A stretch of DNA of 64,000 bases from Oreocharis arfaki (Eukaryota; Chordata; Aves; Passeriformes; Paramythiidae). Below, piece after piece: positions 36,701 to 49,719 of the stretch (position 1 is the first letter of the stretch; the number at the start of each line of letters is the position of its first letter). The notes beneath the pieces were generated by a model. The model ran no database searches, was not told where the DNA came from, and was given only the letters and a program-made list of their open reading frames with translations. Location: contig VZRR01012886.1 in the NCBI GenBank assembly GCA_013398015.1, positions 33,010-97,009 of the forward strand, read 5' to 3'. The translations under genes and the position numbers were made by a program.

Positions 36701-39700
36701 CTTGTGTTTAAAACCACTTCATAACCACCTTCCTAAGGTGAACTGGTTTCCCATTCTGGCCTCTTTATTCTCAATCAGAAGATGATGTTAAAGTGCTTAA
36801 CGCCTCTGACTCAGATGCAGAAAAATCGGCAGGCACAGAAACTTGACCAATGTGATCTCCTGGACCACCTCACGTGGAGGCTCAGCAAAGAGTACAATAC
36901 TGGTGTCTGGAGAAACCAAGAGACACAGCCATAAACTCTGTCCCCTGGGACTGTCTGAGTTACAGCTGATCCCGAGAAGCTTTGCTGGTGTGTGAAACAC
37001 CAATCTGCAGACTCCCAGCTCTGGTGCTTAGCTCCTACCTTTCTTATGAACATTTCCAGCAAAACAGGTAATGCTCCTGGTGCAGCTATTTGGGTTTCTT
37101 CCTCTGGAACACTGTGTGATCATTTTGTAAAGTATTTTTACTGAGTTTCAGAACTATAGCATTGAAAAAACCCAACAATTATTACAAAAAACACCTTACT
37201 TTCATTTCATAGAGGGAGATTATGAAAATAACTGTAGCTGTTTCACTACCACAGGAACAATGAATTTGTACTGGCTGCCAGAGTCAGCACCCAATAGTGC
37301 TTTCAATGCCAAACATCTCTACAGCCTTGCAGGGTCACCTCTGTCCTGCTGCAATTACCACCCCAAGGGGAACCAGGGGGAGTGGACAGCAAAACTGCAC
37401 ACATACTGGCACTGAATATGGGAAAAAGTTCTTTGTCTCTGTGCTTTTGGGGCTGTGCTACAAGCCATGTCAAGTCACCTCTTGTTTCCAGACTCACTTG
37501 TGATCCTGCCAAAGGACCTTTGATGCACTTCCTTCCCACTTAATGAAGGTTACTTATAACTACCAAGAATATTTTGTTCTGCTTTGTTCTGGCTTTTCTA
37601 AATTTTTCCCATGGTACTACGTAAGTGTTTGCTTATTTTTTTTAAATACAACTTCTACGGTTTTTATAGAAAAATGGCACTTTTTAAAACAGGTTTTAGA
37701 AAAAATTTTGCATTCCTGTTGGATTTTGTGGTTTAGTTTGCTCTATTAAGGCAACGTGAAAAATCTCAAACTTTTATATTTTTCTCTGTTTTGAATTGAA
37801 AATGGTTGGAATATCCACAAAAACAAGGAGAAGAACATACTATTATTTTTACTTCCTTTTAAAATACTTTTATTTTCCTCATTAAGAAAACGTGAAATTT
37901 TAAGTACCAGAAGCTGTGCTTATCTTTTTCACTACCCCTGCCTGCACATATTCAGTCTCTGCTACTGATATGTAAGAAAGGTAAAATATTATTTTCTACT
38001 AATTACGTTAACAGGTTTAAAGCTTCAAGGAAGAGTTATTTTTACAAATGAGGATTTTATCTTCCATTCATTCTCTGTTCTTAGGAAACAGTCCTCATCT
38101 GTCTACTGTATCTTTTAAAAATTATGGAATAAAGATGCACATCAGGCCTTCTGGGCTGCAGAACTGGTAAATATGGAAAGTTTTATTCTGAAATGTTATT
38201 TTAGTATTCACTGAAAAAACAACAAAAACTTTTAAAGAGACCAGAAAAGGGAAATTCATTCCAGTCAAGGTAAAACAAGGAGGTTGCTCCAAAATCAGCC
38301 CAAACCTGATCCTACACAGTGGTGCAGGGTCCCACACAGTGCAGGGACAGGCAGGTTGCTGCATCATCACTTCTGCCTGCAGCTGGCCTGACACCAAGAG
38401 AGGGGCTGGGCTGCTACCAACATTTCTCTGTCCTAAGTGAGCAGCTTGAGCAATTTGGAGGATGTTAATTACCCAGAAACCATATGACTTGAAAAGTAAC
38501 TACAGAGGTACCTTGTCAATGACAAGACCCTATTAACAAGTTTACCGAGAGATTTTAGACTTCATTAGTAGTTATTCCCAAAAGGTGTCGATTCAGCAAG
38601 ACTCCAAAAGGATACAGTAACCTGCCTCTTGTCTGACTTCCGTAGTTAAGCGAAGCACCAATTTCTGATCCTGCCTCTATCAGATTTCTGCTGAGCCTCA
38701 CATGACATATTTTCTAACATTTTGGTCCAAGAAGACCATTGAAACTTAGTCCATTTTATTTCTGGCCAGGTATGGGCAAAGCAACAAATTAGAAAAGAAA
38801 TCAGAAAATGTCCACAGATCTTTAAAAATAAATAATAATGAAACATGAACACAATTTCTCTTTCCCATACTATCACAAAATTATCATCGCGGGTTACTAT
38901 ACACTTTTTAAATATTTATACAGCTCAGGTGAAAATATATTTCACTCAACAGCCTGCGCATTGCAGTACCCATTTTTAGCTGCTGGTCCCCAGTGCAGAG
39001 CAATACAAAGGCTCAAGGCGTTTTTAAAGCGGGAACCAAAATGCAACTCTTCACTTAGATGTAACTGTGAATAAAAATTTATATTTCAGCTTTGCTCTAA
39101 CTGTGGTAAACTCATTCAGTCCCTGTTTGGGAATGCAGAGTCTATTCTGGAATGAATAACTCATTTATTTCACCAGGTATCACAGAGAGGCATGATGCCC
39201 CTGTGCATGCACGCAGAATCCTCTCTTAAAAGAGAAGAATTTGGCTAGGTAAGCAAAACCATAACACTTATTGAATAAGAGGACGAATAAAGAGAGCAGC
39301 AGCCAGACAAAACAGGGGTGGGGCATGGGTTAGGATCGTTTGGGTCCAGGACACCTCTGCAGGTTCACGGTAATCACTGCTCGCAGCTTTCACACATCTC
39401 CTCCAAAATATAGAATAAAAGAAAAACAAATCCCCTGCATTTGTCCAGAACCAGGACAATGCTGAATATACTCATTTACACATGTACATATGTATATGTT
39501 TATGTTCTCTTTATGATATGTTTATCTTATCTTATGATATCTTTTTGTTCCTTTCTTTAGCCATAAAAACATTAAACTAATTTAAAAAAATTACTTCATA
39601 TCAACTCTTTTGCATTAGTATCAACATAAACTCAATATATTTAAAAATAGCTTGAAAATCAGCTGTTGTGCATATCCCAGAGGTGGTTTAATACATCCAT

Positions 39701-41213
39701 CCATATATGTATGTAGATGCTTATGAATATCCTGCTGCTTTGAAAATGACTCACCATGCTATTTCACCACAATTTGCATTGTTATAATAGGATATTGACT
39801 GATTTTAGGTTTAAGGGACTAACGCAGTATTCAGTAATGACTCTGTGCTACAAGTTTATTGCAAGTGCCGAAGGTTCATTCACCCCAAGCAATTCAGTCA
39901 ATAACCAATTTTTATACTTCTATCTCCTTCAAAATTCCAAACCAATAATCCCTGGCTTTTTTTTTTCTTTTAATTATTTCAGTATCAGACTAACATTTCC
40001 CATGGAAATCAATATGGGTGAGATCCATTAGCCAAAAATCTGCAGCACTGCAATGCAAACATATTAAAAATATTGATCCTGCAAGCTACTGATGTTTTGA
40101 TTGACTTTAATGTTTGTAAGCAGCAATAACAGAATTTCAATGACTGAAACAAACTTTTGATTAAAATTATAGATTTTAACTTTTTTTTCTATTTTACTGT
40201 TTCAAAGGGTATTGCATGGTTTACTTGTTTGCTGTAAATGATCATAGTAGTAAATCCTTACTCTGTTTCTCATTTGTAAATATTAAGGTCTGTCCCGGGT
40301 AACACATCTTCAGTTATACCTGCTATCACTTCTGATGTCTGGGTTCCACTGTACCACATGTACAACATCAGTATGAGCAGCACCAGATGTATTTTTGCAG
40401 CATTTTACCTTCTAAATCCTCACAACTTGTGGATTTCTGCTACCAGCACCAACACAAATTTGACCTCACTTTTTTTTATCACTATCCATTAAACTTAGGC
40501 CTATTTTTCCACAGCATCTGGCCAGGATTTTGCTAAAGCCATCTTCCTAATGTGGTTCCTCTTTCCAAAATAAATATCTCAGACAAAACAAGGACATTTT
40601 CTATGCTCTGGGTCTTTCTACCTTGAGAATATGCCTTCACTGCCATACAGTCTGAATGTTCCACCACCTGGATCACATCTACTATCACAGGAGATAAGTG
40701 GCATGCTTGCTCTAGGGACTGGGAAGACAAGCATTGAGGAATTAGGGGTAACTTCAGATAACCTGGTTCCCACCTAGGTCCTGAAAGCTATGATGAAGTA
40801 CCTCCAAAGGATGAGGTTTTCTTCAGAAGGCACCAGTACTGATGACTGTCTCAGGCTATCCAAACGGTTGTTTGCCACAGGTGACACAGTGGTTGTTGGC
40901 TCTCACGAGCTCTGGGCTAGCGCAAGACCTCCTTTTGCCTTGGGGCTGGGGAAACTACACAGGAATATTTGGAAAACAGAAGTGAAATACACTACTGCAA
41001 AGAGATACCAGAGACGGGTCTTCAAGACCTTTGTCTCGAGAAGACCATACCAGCATGTGGAACCTGCTGCACCATCTGTAAATCTCCAGTGCTCCTCACT
41101 CACACAGACAGCGCCTGTGTACATGTCTGTGTATAAACAAGCACTGACAGCAGAGCTACAGCTTCATCATTCTGGTGCCGGGCAGAGGCATACACCACCT
41201 GAGGCCCCTTCCA
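30800..41213. other. Non-coding, AT-rich unique sequence
   Basis: A long AT-rich stretch with no recognisable gene, RNA or transposon apart from the splice motif at 30880. The blocks 31300-31700, 33060-33640 and 34300-34640 have the look of conserved non-coding DNA, with dense TAAT/ATTA cores and few simple repeats, but conservation cannot be judged from one sequence. Two small palindromes lie at 39222-39235 and 39267-39279. Confidence 0.5.
30861..30888 (+). promoter_or_regulatory. Candidate recursive splice site (juxtaposed 3'/5' splice sites)
   Basis: The motif reads TGCATTTTCCTGTCACTCAG|GTAAGTATT: a pyrimidine-rich acceptor whose AG (30879-30880) is followed immediately by a consensus donor GTAAGT (30881-30886). 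This abutted arrangement defines recursive splice sites, which allow long introns to be removed in steps and are known in very long vertebrate neuronal introns. The AT-rich, gene-poor surroundings fit a long intron. The motif itself is plain; use as a splice site is inference and needs a plus-strand host gene. Confidence 0.35.
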
Positions 41214-41542
41214 GGTTTGTGTAGCGATTGGAAAAATCACAGACCCTGTTCTAAGTCGACAGAATCACTTTATTAAGCACACATGAGTATTTACTGGATT
41301 CTTGTTCACAGATTGTAGAATCAAAGCTTTGCAGCGAGTAAGTAGCAGACTAACCAATCATAAACAGAAATGGCAGAGCAGATGTTTCTTGCTCCTTTAT
41401 CTCGGACACTCTAACACATCCCACATAGCCTCCACGGGCCAGTGCTCTGGGCCGCTTAATTGAAGCATTCTAACATGGGTATTTATGGCTGCAGATGATC
41501 TTTGGTATGCACCTTCTCAGGGAAAAAGGTTGTTCAGGTTGA
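41214..41542 (-). mobile_element. Endogenous retrovirus LTR, probable solo copy
   Basis: The plus-strand left end TGTAGCGATTGGAAAAATC begins at 41220. On the minus strand AATAAA is the complement of 41269-41274, about 49 bp before the CA end, with a TATA-like TAAATA roughly 20 nt upstream of it. This U5/R layout closely parallels the LTR at 59397. The other end is less certain: a CA at 41535-41536 followed by GGTTGA would give a 317-bp LTR, with an imperfect duplication against GGTTTG before 41220. No internal retroviral reading frames flank it. Confidence 0.6.
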
Positions 41543-44500
41543 CTAGGAGCAGCCACTTCTATAGTTTGCATTTCTGTGATCCAGTATTACAGCAGTTTAA
41601 GATACATCCCCTTTGACAGACCAGGTAAATTTTTTTTCTTTAAAATCATAATCCTCTTCCTGCTGATATCATCAGTTATATGATGAACTCACCAACTCTA
41701 CAGCCCAACCTGGCTCCTGTGTCCAGTGGGGAAAAATTACCTGAAGGAAGAATAACTAAGAGAGGAGTTAGTGCATGCTGACACACTTACACTACACAAT
41801 AAAGCAAAAGAGATGCAGTTCCTGTATAGCATTTAACACAACATCCAACACCAAGGTACAGCTCCAGGACCTAAATACTCTTACAAAGTCACTGCATGAA
41901 TGGAGCCACTACCTCCATGCATCCCACAGGCTGAAGCTTTCCAGTGGGGTGTGATGCCCAAAAGCCCTCTACAAGTGCCACCAACCACTCTGCAACCTTT
42001 TGGAAAAGCCTTTGAGTACTGACCCCATGTCTCTGGCTCAGCAGTCCCATTAAGCTTTGATGTTTGTTACTATTGATTGCCCACTCTGAAATATTTAAAC
42101 AGGAAAAGCAAACTAGCATTACTAAGAAGCTGCATGTGGGAGGAGGAAAGACAACCTCAGCTCTGCTGTCCCTCTTATATCACTGCAGGACATAAAGCGC
42201 TCCATGATTGTTGTCAAACCCCTTAGAGCAGGCAGGGCTTTGTCTGCACCTTAAGATCTTAGGAAGGACTAAGAAACAAAACTGCCTCTAAACATGGAAC
42301 GTTTCAGGTGAAGAACAGACAATTTCTCAAACCAGGCAGAGATCTCTTCTGTAGAGAAGGAGCTGTATGGCAGAGAAGTTCTGTGCTGACACAACCTAGT
42401 CTAGAGACTGTTAAACTTTGAGTCTTCAACCACCTTTAGGTAAAAAACCAAAACAACAACAACAACAACAACAAAACAAACCCCAAGACCAATAAACTTA
42501 AAAAGGAAAAAGCGGACAGTTATGAGCCTAACTAGAAAAAAGAAATTCAAAAGGATTCAAAATACAGTGCAAATGGTATTCTACTGTATCTGCACTGTAA
42601 ACAAGCATCAATTTATAATCCTCAAAACTGAAATACCTTGTTCTCCAAACACATGCAGAACAGGCAGTCTCAGTACAAGCTTTTTTTATGTACTCTGTCA
42701 ATATGTCTACACATGGTCTGAAAACTGCTCCAGGCTGGGGAGCATATTTCAGGGCTCCAGCAAACAAGCTTCCTGCAGACTCAGCTGCAGGAATTTTAAG
42801 TGCTGCTGCTCTCTACTGCTTGTCCTGCCTCTCTGCTGAGCAACCACCCTCGAGGTAGAATTTGCAGAAATGAACATATCCATCACATTAATACAAATGC
42901 TGGTTTTTCGCAGTTTAAGATTGTCATCTTGCAGGAACATGGACATCTCTCTGAAGCCTTTGGTAGATGGGAGGTAGTCAGCAAAAGGATGGACTGAAGC
43001 TCAGGCAGTTAAACAGCCTCAAAGTTTTCATAAAGTCTGTCTCCACATATTTTCGGGCCAAGATTATGAACTGTGAAGTCAGGCCCCTGCCTATTAAAAC
43101 ATATTAATTCCATATTTTCTGTATTATTTTGCCAATATCAAACAGAAGAAGTTCTGGCTCTGCCGTGGGTTGAGTGCTGGAGACAGACATGAAAAGCTCT
43201 GCATCTCACAAGCCATACTCCAAGCCTCTATTTATTAATTCTAAGTAATGCACGGGACAGAGTACAAAATGTTCATACCATTCATTTATTTGCATATTCA
43301 TCTTGTCTATCACAACAAGGAGACAAATTTAGAATGTTTTTTGTAAGATTTGCCTTCAGTGTCTAGCTGTTAGAGTAATTGCTAGTGAATTACTATTTGC
43401 ATGAAACAGTCTATTATCCAGTATTACCCATTGAAGCAGATGGCCCTCATTTCATAATGTAGACATACACGGTAGTGTCTCTCTCCTTGTTGCCCATCTA
43501 AGTTCAGGACAACCACGGCAGACCTGGGTGAGGAGAAGGCCTGCACGCTGACCCCTGAACATGCAGTCTCAGCTAAGAATATGACTCCAGATGGCTGATG
43601 AATTTTTGCCACCAGCTTCTGAAAATTCACAAAGTAATAACGAGGATGACTTAAAAATTGTGTGATTTAAAAAATAATTTGAGGGTTCTTGTTTCTTGCT
43701 GACGACAGCTGAAAAATTTTCAAATTTCTTTTCCACATCACTGTATGGGCAAAAAAAACTGTTTCAAAAACTGCAAGACAGAAATTGTTCAGTAACTTTA
43801 ATACAGACCACCACCAACTCACTACAAAACTATAAATAAGGATACAGTAGTTAGAATTTAGTATTTGCAATACTACACACTAATTACTCCTTCACTTCTG
43901 GTACAACAACTTGCTGATGACCTGAGATGTCCCCACCATCTATGTGACAACATTTACTGCCATCTATACTTAATACCATCGCCCATGATCACGAAATTGA
44001 AGTAGAACAAGAGACAATGAAGTATACCATACAGAAAAAGTAATGTATCTGGAACAGGCAAGCAGAGATTTGGATAAAGGCTCTGCCAAGCCATGGCAAA
44101 GGCCACTCCTAAAAAATTAGCGACATCTTTGTCATCCTCTTCCCACCAGATGCTATAATTCCAGTTCTTCCCTTTGGCTGTGACAAATGGGTTTAACCCT
44201 CTTCTGACTGAACTTAGCATGAAAAGACATCTAAATAGAAGTACTTAGAAGGTCTGTGACTCGCTCTCTACTTTTCTGCAGCTCCTCACCAGAGCAGAGA
44301 CTCCGCACAGGGTCTCCTACAGCAAGGCAAACTGCATGCAATCAGCCTTCAAATCAGGGTGCTAAACCCCTTAAATTGGTTTGTTTTGTTACCTCAGGCT
44401 TATTAAAGTGCCTTTAACTGTCTGCTTCTATGCAAAAGACTGACATCTGCCCCTGAGCAATAACAACACTCAAAGCAACACAAACTGCTGTTGTCCTTGC

Positions 44501-47500
44501 CTGAGTGACTGCATGCAAAGCTTATATTCTGCTACCAAAGCAAATTACTCAGGACCCCCCAAAAAGCTGGAGAGGTAAGCTATGATCTCTGTGATCGTGT
44601 GATTTCAGTGAAGCTTCACAAAAGGAGAAGAGAAGGCTGCCTGCGCCAGTCTCAGTGTTGAAACTGATGGTCAAAGGCAAGAAGATGCCAGACATCTCCT
44701 AAAAAAGCATTCAGGATCTTCATATCCCAGTGATACCAACTGTGACATAAACGCTGGGTTCTCAGAAGTTTCTGGACTGATTCTTCAAATCCCACACGGC
44801 TGAGTGAAGGATGCATATTCTGAATTAACAAAGCAACCACACACAAACCCTGTAGGGCCAAAATGTCTTCTCTTATTTAATCTTAAAAAAGAAAGAAAAT
44901 GACCCCCTCTCCAAGTGAATTAACACATCACTGTGTACTGATTATCTCCTTAGTCTACATACAATACAAAGAATCAATTATAGATTCAGAAATTCTTAAA
45001 TGATCTGCAGGCTTTCAGGATTTTTTTGCAGCTATTTATGTCTTTCATGGCAAGCCCTGAAGACTGAAATACGGAAAGAGCTTAAAACATAAAAGCATAA
45101 TTTAAACAAGTTTGACACAAACACAATTAACAAACCCAAACCAAAACGACTTTTTGGCACTAAAAGCATATGCTCTGCCCCCTGCAGCTAAAAGTCACAT
45201 ACTGAGAGTGTATGTTCTGTTAAGAACTACTATTTTCAAGCATGGCTGGTGGTTTCGGACAGTAACATTAAAGAAATTGTCAATCTGGCAGTTTTCTCAC
45301 TGCACACTTACTAAAGTATCTCCACTGCCCAAAATCTCAGGAGTTTGGGGATCTGACATCATGGAAGGAAAAAAAAATTAAAATATTCCCAAGGTACTGT
45401 TTTGATCTTGTTTATGCATTTTTCCCTCTAGCAATATCATTATTCCAATCCACTCCGTAGAATACGCTGCAAATGCAAGAGCACTGTGCTCCTCTCTTTC
45501 CTTGGAATGGAGGAGAAATGAAGCTGGCCATGGCCCACACAATGCCTGTTAAAGGTAGTAGCATTCTCAGTGAAGAATTATTTACAAGCTGCAAGATCAG
45601 GAACAAACTGAGCAGCACAACTTATTTCACTAATTTCAGTCACTGCAAATCACTTGCATTAAGATGTTCTGGAGTTAACATGAAGGAGACTTCAATTTTT
45701 ACCCTTCTGTGTTTTACTAAGGTCTACAAATGATTTGTTTATTTATTATAAACTACATGCATCCCTTTTTTTCTTTTTATTTTCTTGTTAGCATATTCAC
45801 AAAGACATCCAGATTTCAAGCTGTTTGTTGTATAGATGTATTCAACAAATTCATAAAGGTACTGTTCATAAACACTTTAGTAAGGCTTATTTGTTATTCC
45901 CTGTGCATGAGAGACCACCTCAGCAATGGGATATATCTGTTTCACTGGGGACCCTCTGGACATCAAAAACAATGACAAGGGATAGTATCTTCCTGGTTAA
46001 CATCTCCTAACAGACTTTCTTTTGCTATTGTATGCCGGACCAGAGAGGACACTGTTATCACTAACTGTCAGTCTTCTGCATCTGGACAAAAATAATAGAT
46101 AATGTCACCCAACACACCTGCCAGAAAGCAAACCTCAAAATCTGCAATAATAAAAAATATTTGTCTTATACACAGCTTAAATAGTTTTCCATGATTGTAT
46201 TGTATAGTGTTTATTTTATCTTTAAAAAAGACAGCAAGAAAGTGTTCAAAATTATGAAAACAGCTTAAAAACTATGAACCTGACAATCTGTGTCATCTGC
46301 ATTTTCAGTCACTTAGCTTTCTTTTTCCCTGCCCATTCATACAGCCAGGAACAAGCAGGTGTGACAGAGATGTTGCACGGCCCACAGCAAGACCCAATGG
46401 CCCTACATCTGTTTTGGCAAACACCTGTCTGCCCTGTTCTTAACCACCTCCCCCATGGAGCACCTGAAGGCAGTAACCCCAGATATACCATCAGAAAGTT
46501 TCCCTTAGTGTCTAATCCAAGCCTTTCCTGCTGTGATTTAATTTTATTCCTTTTTCTACTATTTACCAGGTCTGCAGAGAATGGACTATTCCTTTCCTCT
46601 TTGAAACACTCTTCCAGTGATTTCCACCACATTTTTTTCTTTCAGTCCTCTCTTTTTAAGTTAAGCCTTTTTCTTCTTTTCACCCTTTTTCTTAAGGCCA
46701 CATTTTCTAGACTTTTTATCAGTTTTGCTGCTTTCCTTTACAGGTTTTCTAGTTGTTCTCCTCTTCCATGGGCCTTGCTGCCTATCAGCATACAGAGGCT
46801 CTGGGCTGAAGCATCACCAATAGCTTTGTAAGCTATAGGCTTCTTTAGATATGTCTGTAAAAGGCTTGTCTTTTCTGCAGCCATGCATCATCTTTGACTT
46901 ATCCTGTATCTGCCACCGCAAAGCAATTTATTCTCCAGGGGGCAAAAGCAAATACTGCTTGATTCTTGAGATTCTCTCCACGCAGCCCCTGATAAAATTC
47001 AACCCAACACAAGCCTCACTCCTGTTCTTCAGGAGTTCTTCTGCTCTTCTGTTCTTCTGCTAGGTCGGGATCAAAATTTGCTATTGCTGTTATCCCAGTA
47101 CTGCGAGGCACATGGACAGTTTCAGCAGTCAGGAGCAGCAGTGCTTTCATGTCCTGTGGTGGCTGATGGAAAGAAAGGCTGATCCTCAAAGAGGGATTGG
47201 AAACCAGCTGCTGCCAGTCTCAAGACATCAGCAGTAATGGTGCAACACTGTTTTCCCTTGCTTCTGAGTATATTCAGATACAGAACTTTCTCATTTCCTT
47301 TGTGAGCAACCACAGTCACCCAACTCATTAAGACACAGCAAAACTCTAGTGCTTGTGCCATTTACTCCAGAAATTAACTACTATGCAAGGAGCACCAAAG
47401 TTTCCTTCTGGAGGGCAAAGAGACAGCTCTAAGCCTGTTGCACTACTGCTGTTCATTGCCTGTTACTATCCACAGCAATTAGATGAACTTGAACAGTCCC

Positions 47501-48509
47501 CAGATAGTAATTCTGGAGCAAAGCAGGTACTCACATGGCAGAAAATTGGCACAAAGCTTCCTTGTAACTGGAATGTATTGAGGAAATAAGGAGGCCTGAG
47601 AACATCTAGTTCTAAATGTGGAGACTAACAGGTTTTAGAGACGCCTCATTTCTTCTTATTTCTGACAGCTGGACCAGAAGACAATGTGATCCCACTCCTT
47701 TTTTGGTGAAGGACAGGTGAAGGAAAACAGATCACTGCTGCAGAATAACCGTGTCCAGTTTGGCTAGAGATGAAATTTTCTATCATTTCAAGAAATGCAA
47801 CCAATGCCACAGTGATCTACACAATAAATACCTGAAATTAATTCTTTTTCATTCTATGAATCAAAACCAGGAGAAGGGGATGGTTAGAGTAGGTCAGAGA
47901 ATGTGTTCCATTGTGGCTGCAGAGGCAAAACACAGTCCATGTTAAACCTTAGAAAAATTTATTTGCAACCAAGAGATGAGGTCATCTTTGTGCTTGCAGA
48001 ACAACATGTCTCCCACAGGGAAATGCAGGGCACAGCCAGAAGTTACCCAGCTGTGCACACAGCTGCCAGGCTGTGAACAGCCATCAGAACATGAGACAAC
48101 CTAGATGAACATGAGTACAGCCAGATACTGAAATGCCAAAATGTTTGCAAGAAACCCAAAAGGGTCACAGTCAGCCTCAGTTTCTTTATGCATACCCCTT
48201 TCCTGTAGAAAATCATGGGACCTGAGATGAAGATCATATCACCAAGTCATTCAGCAAATTTCAAGAGATTTCTCACTCCTGTCCAGAACTCAGGGGTCCA
48301 CTCACATCCATGCAGAGAGTCAGCTAAAAAACCTGCCACCTCTCTGATGCTCAGAAGCTAACAGCTGGCCTAATTTCTGCTCAACACAATGTACTTTTGC
48401 CATGGATAAATATGTGTAAGGTAAACCTTACAGTTGCTGCCTGCAAGAAATGGAAACCAACTCTGACCTTGTAAATAACTTGTGTATGTCCTTGTATATA
48501 CAACAACAC
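41543..48509. other. Non-coding unique sequence
   Basis: Unique sequence with a short (AAC)n tract at 42452-42474. The plus strand at 46510-46760 and about 47027-47065 is strongly pyrimidine-rich, which explains a 185-codon open frame dominated by F, L and S (46274-46831). No gene or transposon can be named. Confidence 0.55.
42452..42474 (+). repeat. (AAC)7 trinucleotide microsatellite
   Basis: About seven perfect AAC units lie in a short A/C-rich context. Confidence 0.9.
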
Positions 48510-48534
48510 AAGAGAAAAGTGGTGTCAAGGCTTC
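48510..48534 (+). repeat. 25-bp direct repeat, copy 1
   Basis: The 25-bp segment beginning AAGAGAAAAGTGGTGTCAAG is identical to 49083-49107, 573 bp downstream. Flanking bases differ on both sides. Copy 2 lies inside the LTR-like element, while this copy lies about 280 bp outside its apparent left edge. Confidence 0.95.
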
Positions 48535-48810
48535 ACCAAGACTTTTATGTGCGCAAGTGTTGTGTTATTACTTACTGCAGTTGTTGTGTCAGTAGTGGGT
48601 TTTTTTGTATTATTACTTTAACTCTCGTCATTATTAATCCTAGTTAAGAAAATAAATGTCTGAATTAAGTGAAGGCTCATCTATCTCCCTGGTGTAACTG
48701 TATCCCTGCTAACCTATCTGCTACCACAGTGCCTCACTACAATTGTCACGGGAAGCAGATGGGCTGAAGGCATTGAACGTCCTGATACCTGGTGGTCCAG
48801 TTTCATAATG

Positions 48811-49719
48811 CCCCGTCTTGGTTTAAGACAATTTGAAGGAGAACACTCTGGAATGAGGTGCCTCCCTTAATGGGTTCAACCAATTCCTTTCCACCAATAA
48901 ATTATGAATATGAGCAGATTTACACAGAAAAGTAACAATTTACTAACAAAGAGAACAGCAACAATCAACAAGTAACAAAAAATTATCACCAGATACAAAA
49001 CTGCTAAACCTCATGGGCTCTCCAGAACAAAAAGAGACCCAAAAATGCTGGGGATGTCCCTGAGTAAATGGTTTGAAGGACAAAGAGAAAAGTGGTGTCA
49101 AGGCTTCGCCATCCACCCTGCTTATCTCTCCAGTAAGCCAAGTTCTGCTGAGAAAGGCAGCTGGCGTGCTCTGATGGTGGCTGGAAACTCGGTCAGGGCC
49201 AGAACCTGGGGAAGGACGTGGCCTTCTGGCAGGAGACAAGAGGAGCAGGCAAGGCAATGGGTCTGGGCTGGGGGACTCCGTAGCATCCTCTCCTCGGCTG
49301 GCTGCCGATAGCGAGTTGGTGGGGGCAGGCACCTATGGAACTCGCCCCTAGGCAGCTCAAAACTGCTACTTGAAGACCTTCTGAAGCAAGGAAAAAAACC
49401 AAACCCCAAAAATAGAAGCCAAAAAGGAAAAGCCCCTGCCTAAGCAAAGACCAAGAAGCCAGTGAGGCAAAAACCACGCTGTGAAAGAGCACGCTTGGCC
49501 TGCCTGAGCAGACTTTAAAGGGGCAGAAACCAAACCCTTCCCCACCCCAGCCCAGCTCCGTCCATCTCTGGCGGCAGGGTCATAAAGAGACAGTAACAAT
49601 TTTGGGTACAGATAGGTACGGAATACAATAACCTTTTGGGTTACCACAACACCCCCACCCAGACAGTGGAGCACACCAGCAGCGTAAGGCTGCCCTGCAA
49701 CACCCGTGCTAATGCTACT
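48811..49719 (-). mobile_element. LTR-like endogenous retrovirus fragment
   Basis: The left end, CGTCTTGGTTTAAGACAATT, resembles the TGTCTTGGTTT termini I associate with avian retroviral LTRs, and the composition changes abruptly from AT-rich sequence to a GC- and CpG-rich block (about 49040-49720). A TATA-like CCTTTAAAG on the minus strand (near 49511-49520) suggests minus orientation. The 7-mer CATAATG occurs at 48804-48810 and again at 49720-49726 and may be a target duplication, though the terminal TG is not intact. Several overlapping 80-130-codon frames on both strands show no retroviral domain. It could be one long LTR or an LTR plus adjoining sequence. Confidence 0.5.
49083..49107 (+). 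repeat. 25-bp direct repeat, copy 2
   Basis: Identical to 48510-48534. It lies within the GC-rich LTR-like element. See copy 1. Confidence 0.95.

Noticed and set aside
39236..39470. Possible plus-strand LTR around GAATAAAG
   Set aside because: No TG...CA ends or flanking duplication could be found; only the palindromes are kept as a low-interest finding.
40790..41224. Plus-strand 144-codon open frame next to an LTR
   Set aside because: No retroviral or cellular domain is recognisable and the frame runs just into the LTR edge.
46274..46831. Plus-strand open frame of about 185 codons
   Set aside because: The plus strand is strongly pyrimidine-rich here, which suppresses stop codons and yields F/L/S-rich peptide. 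It is a compositional artefact.
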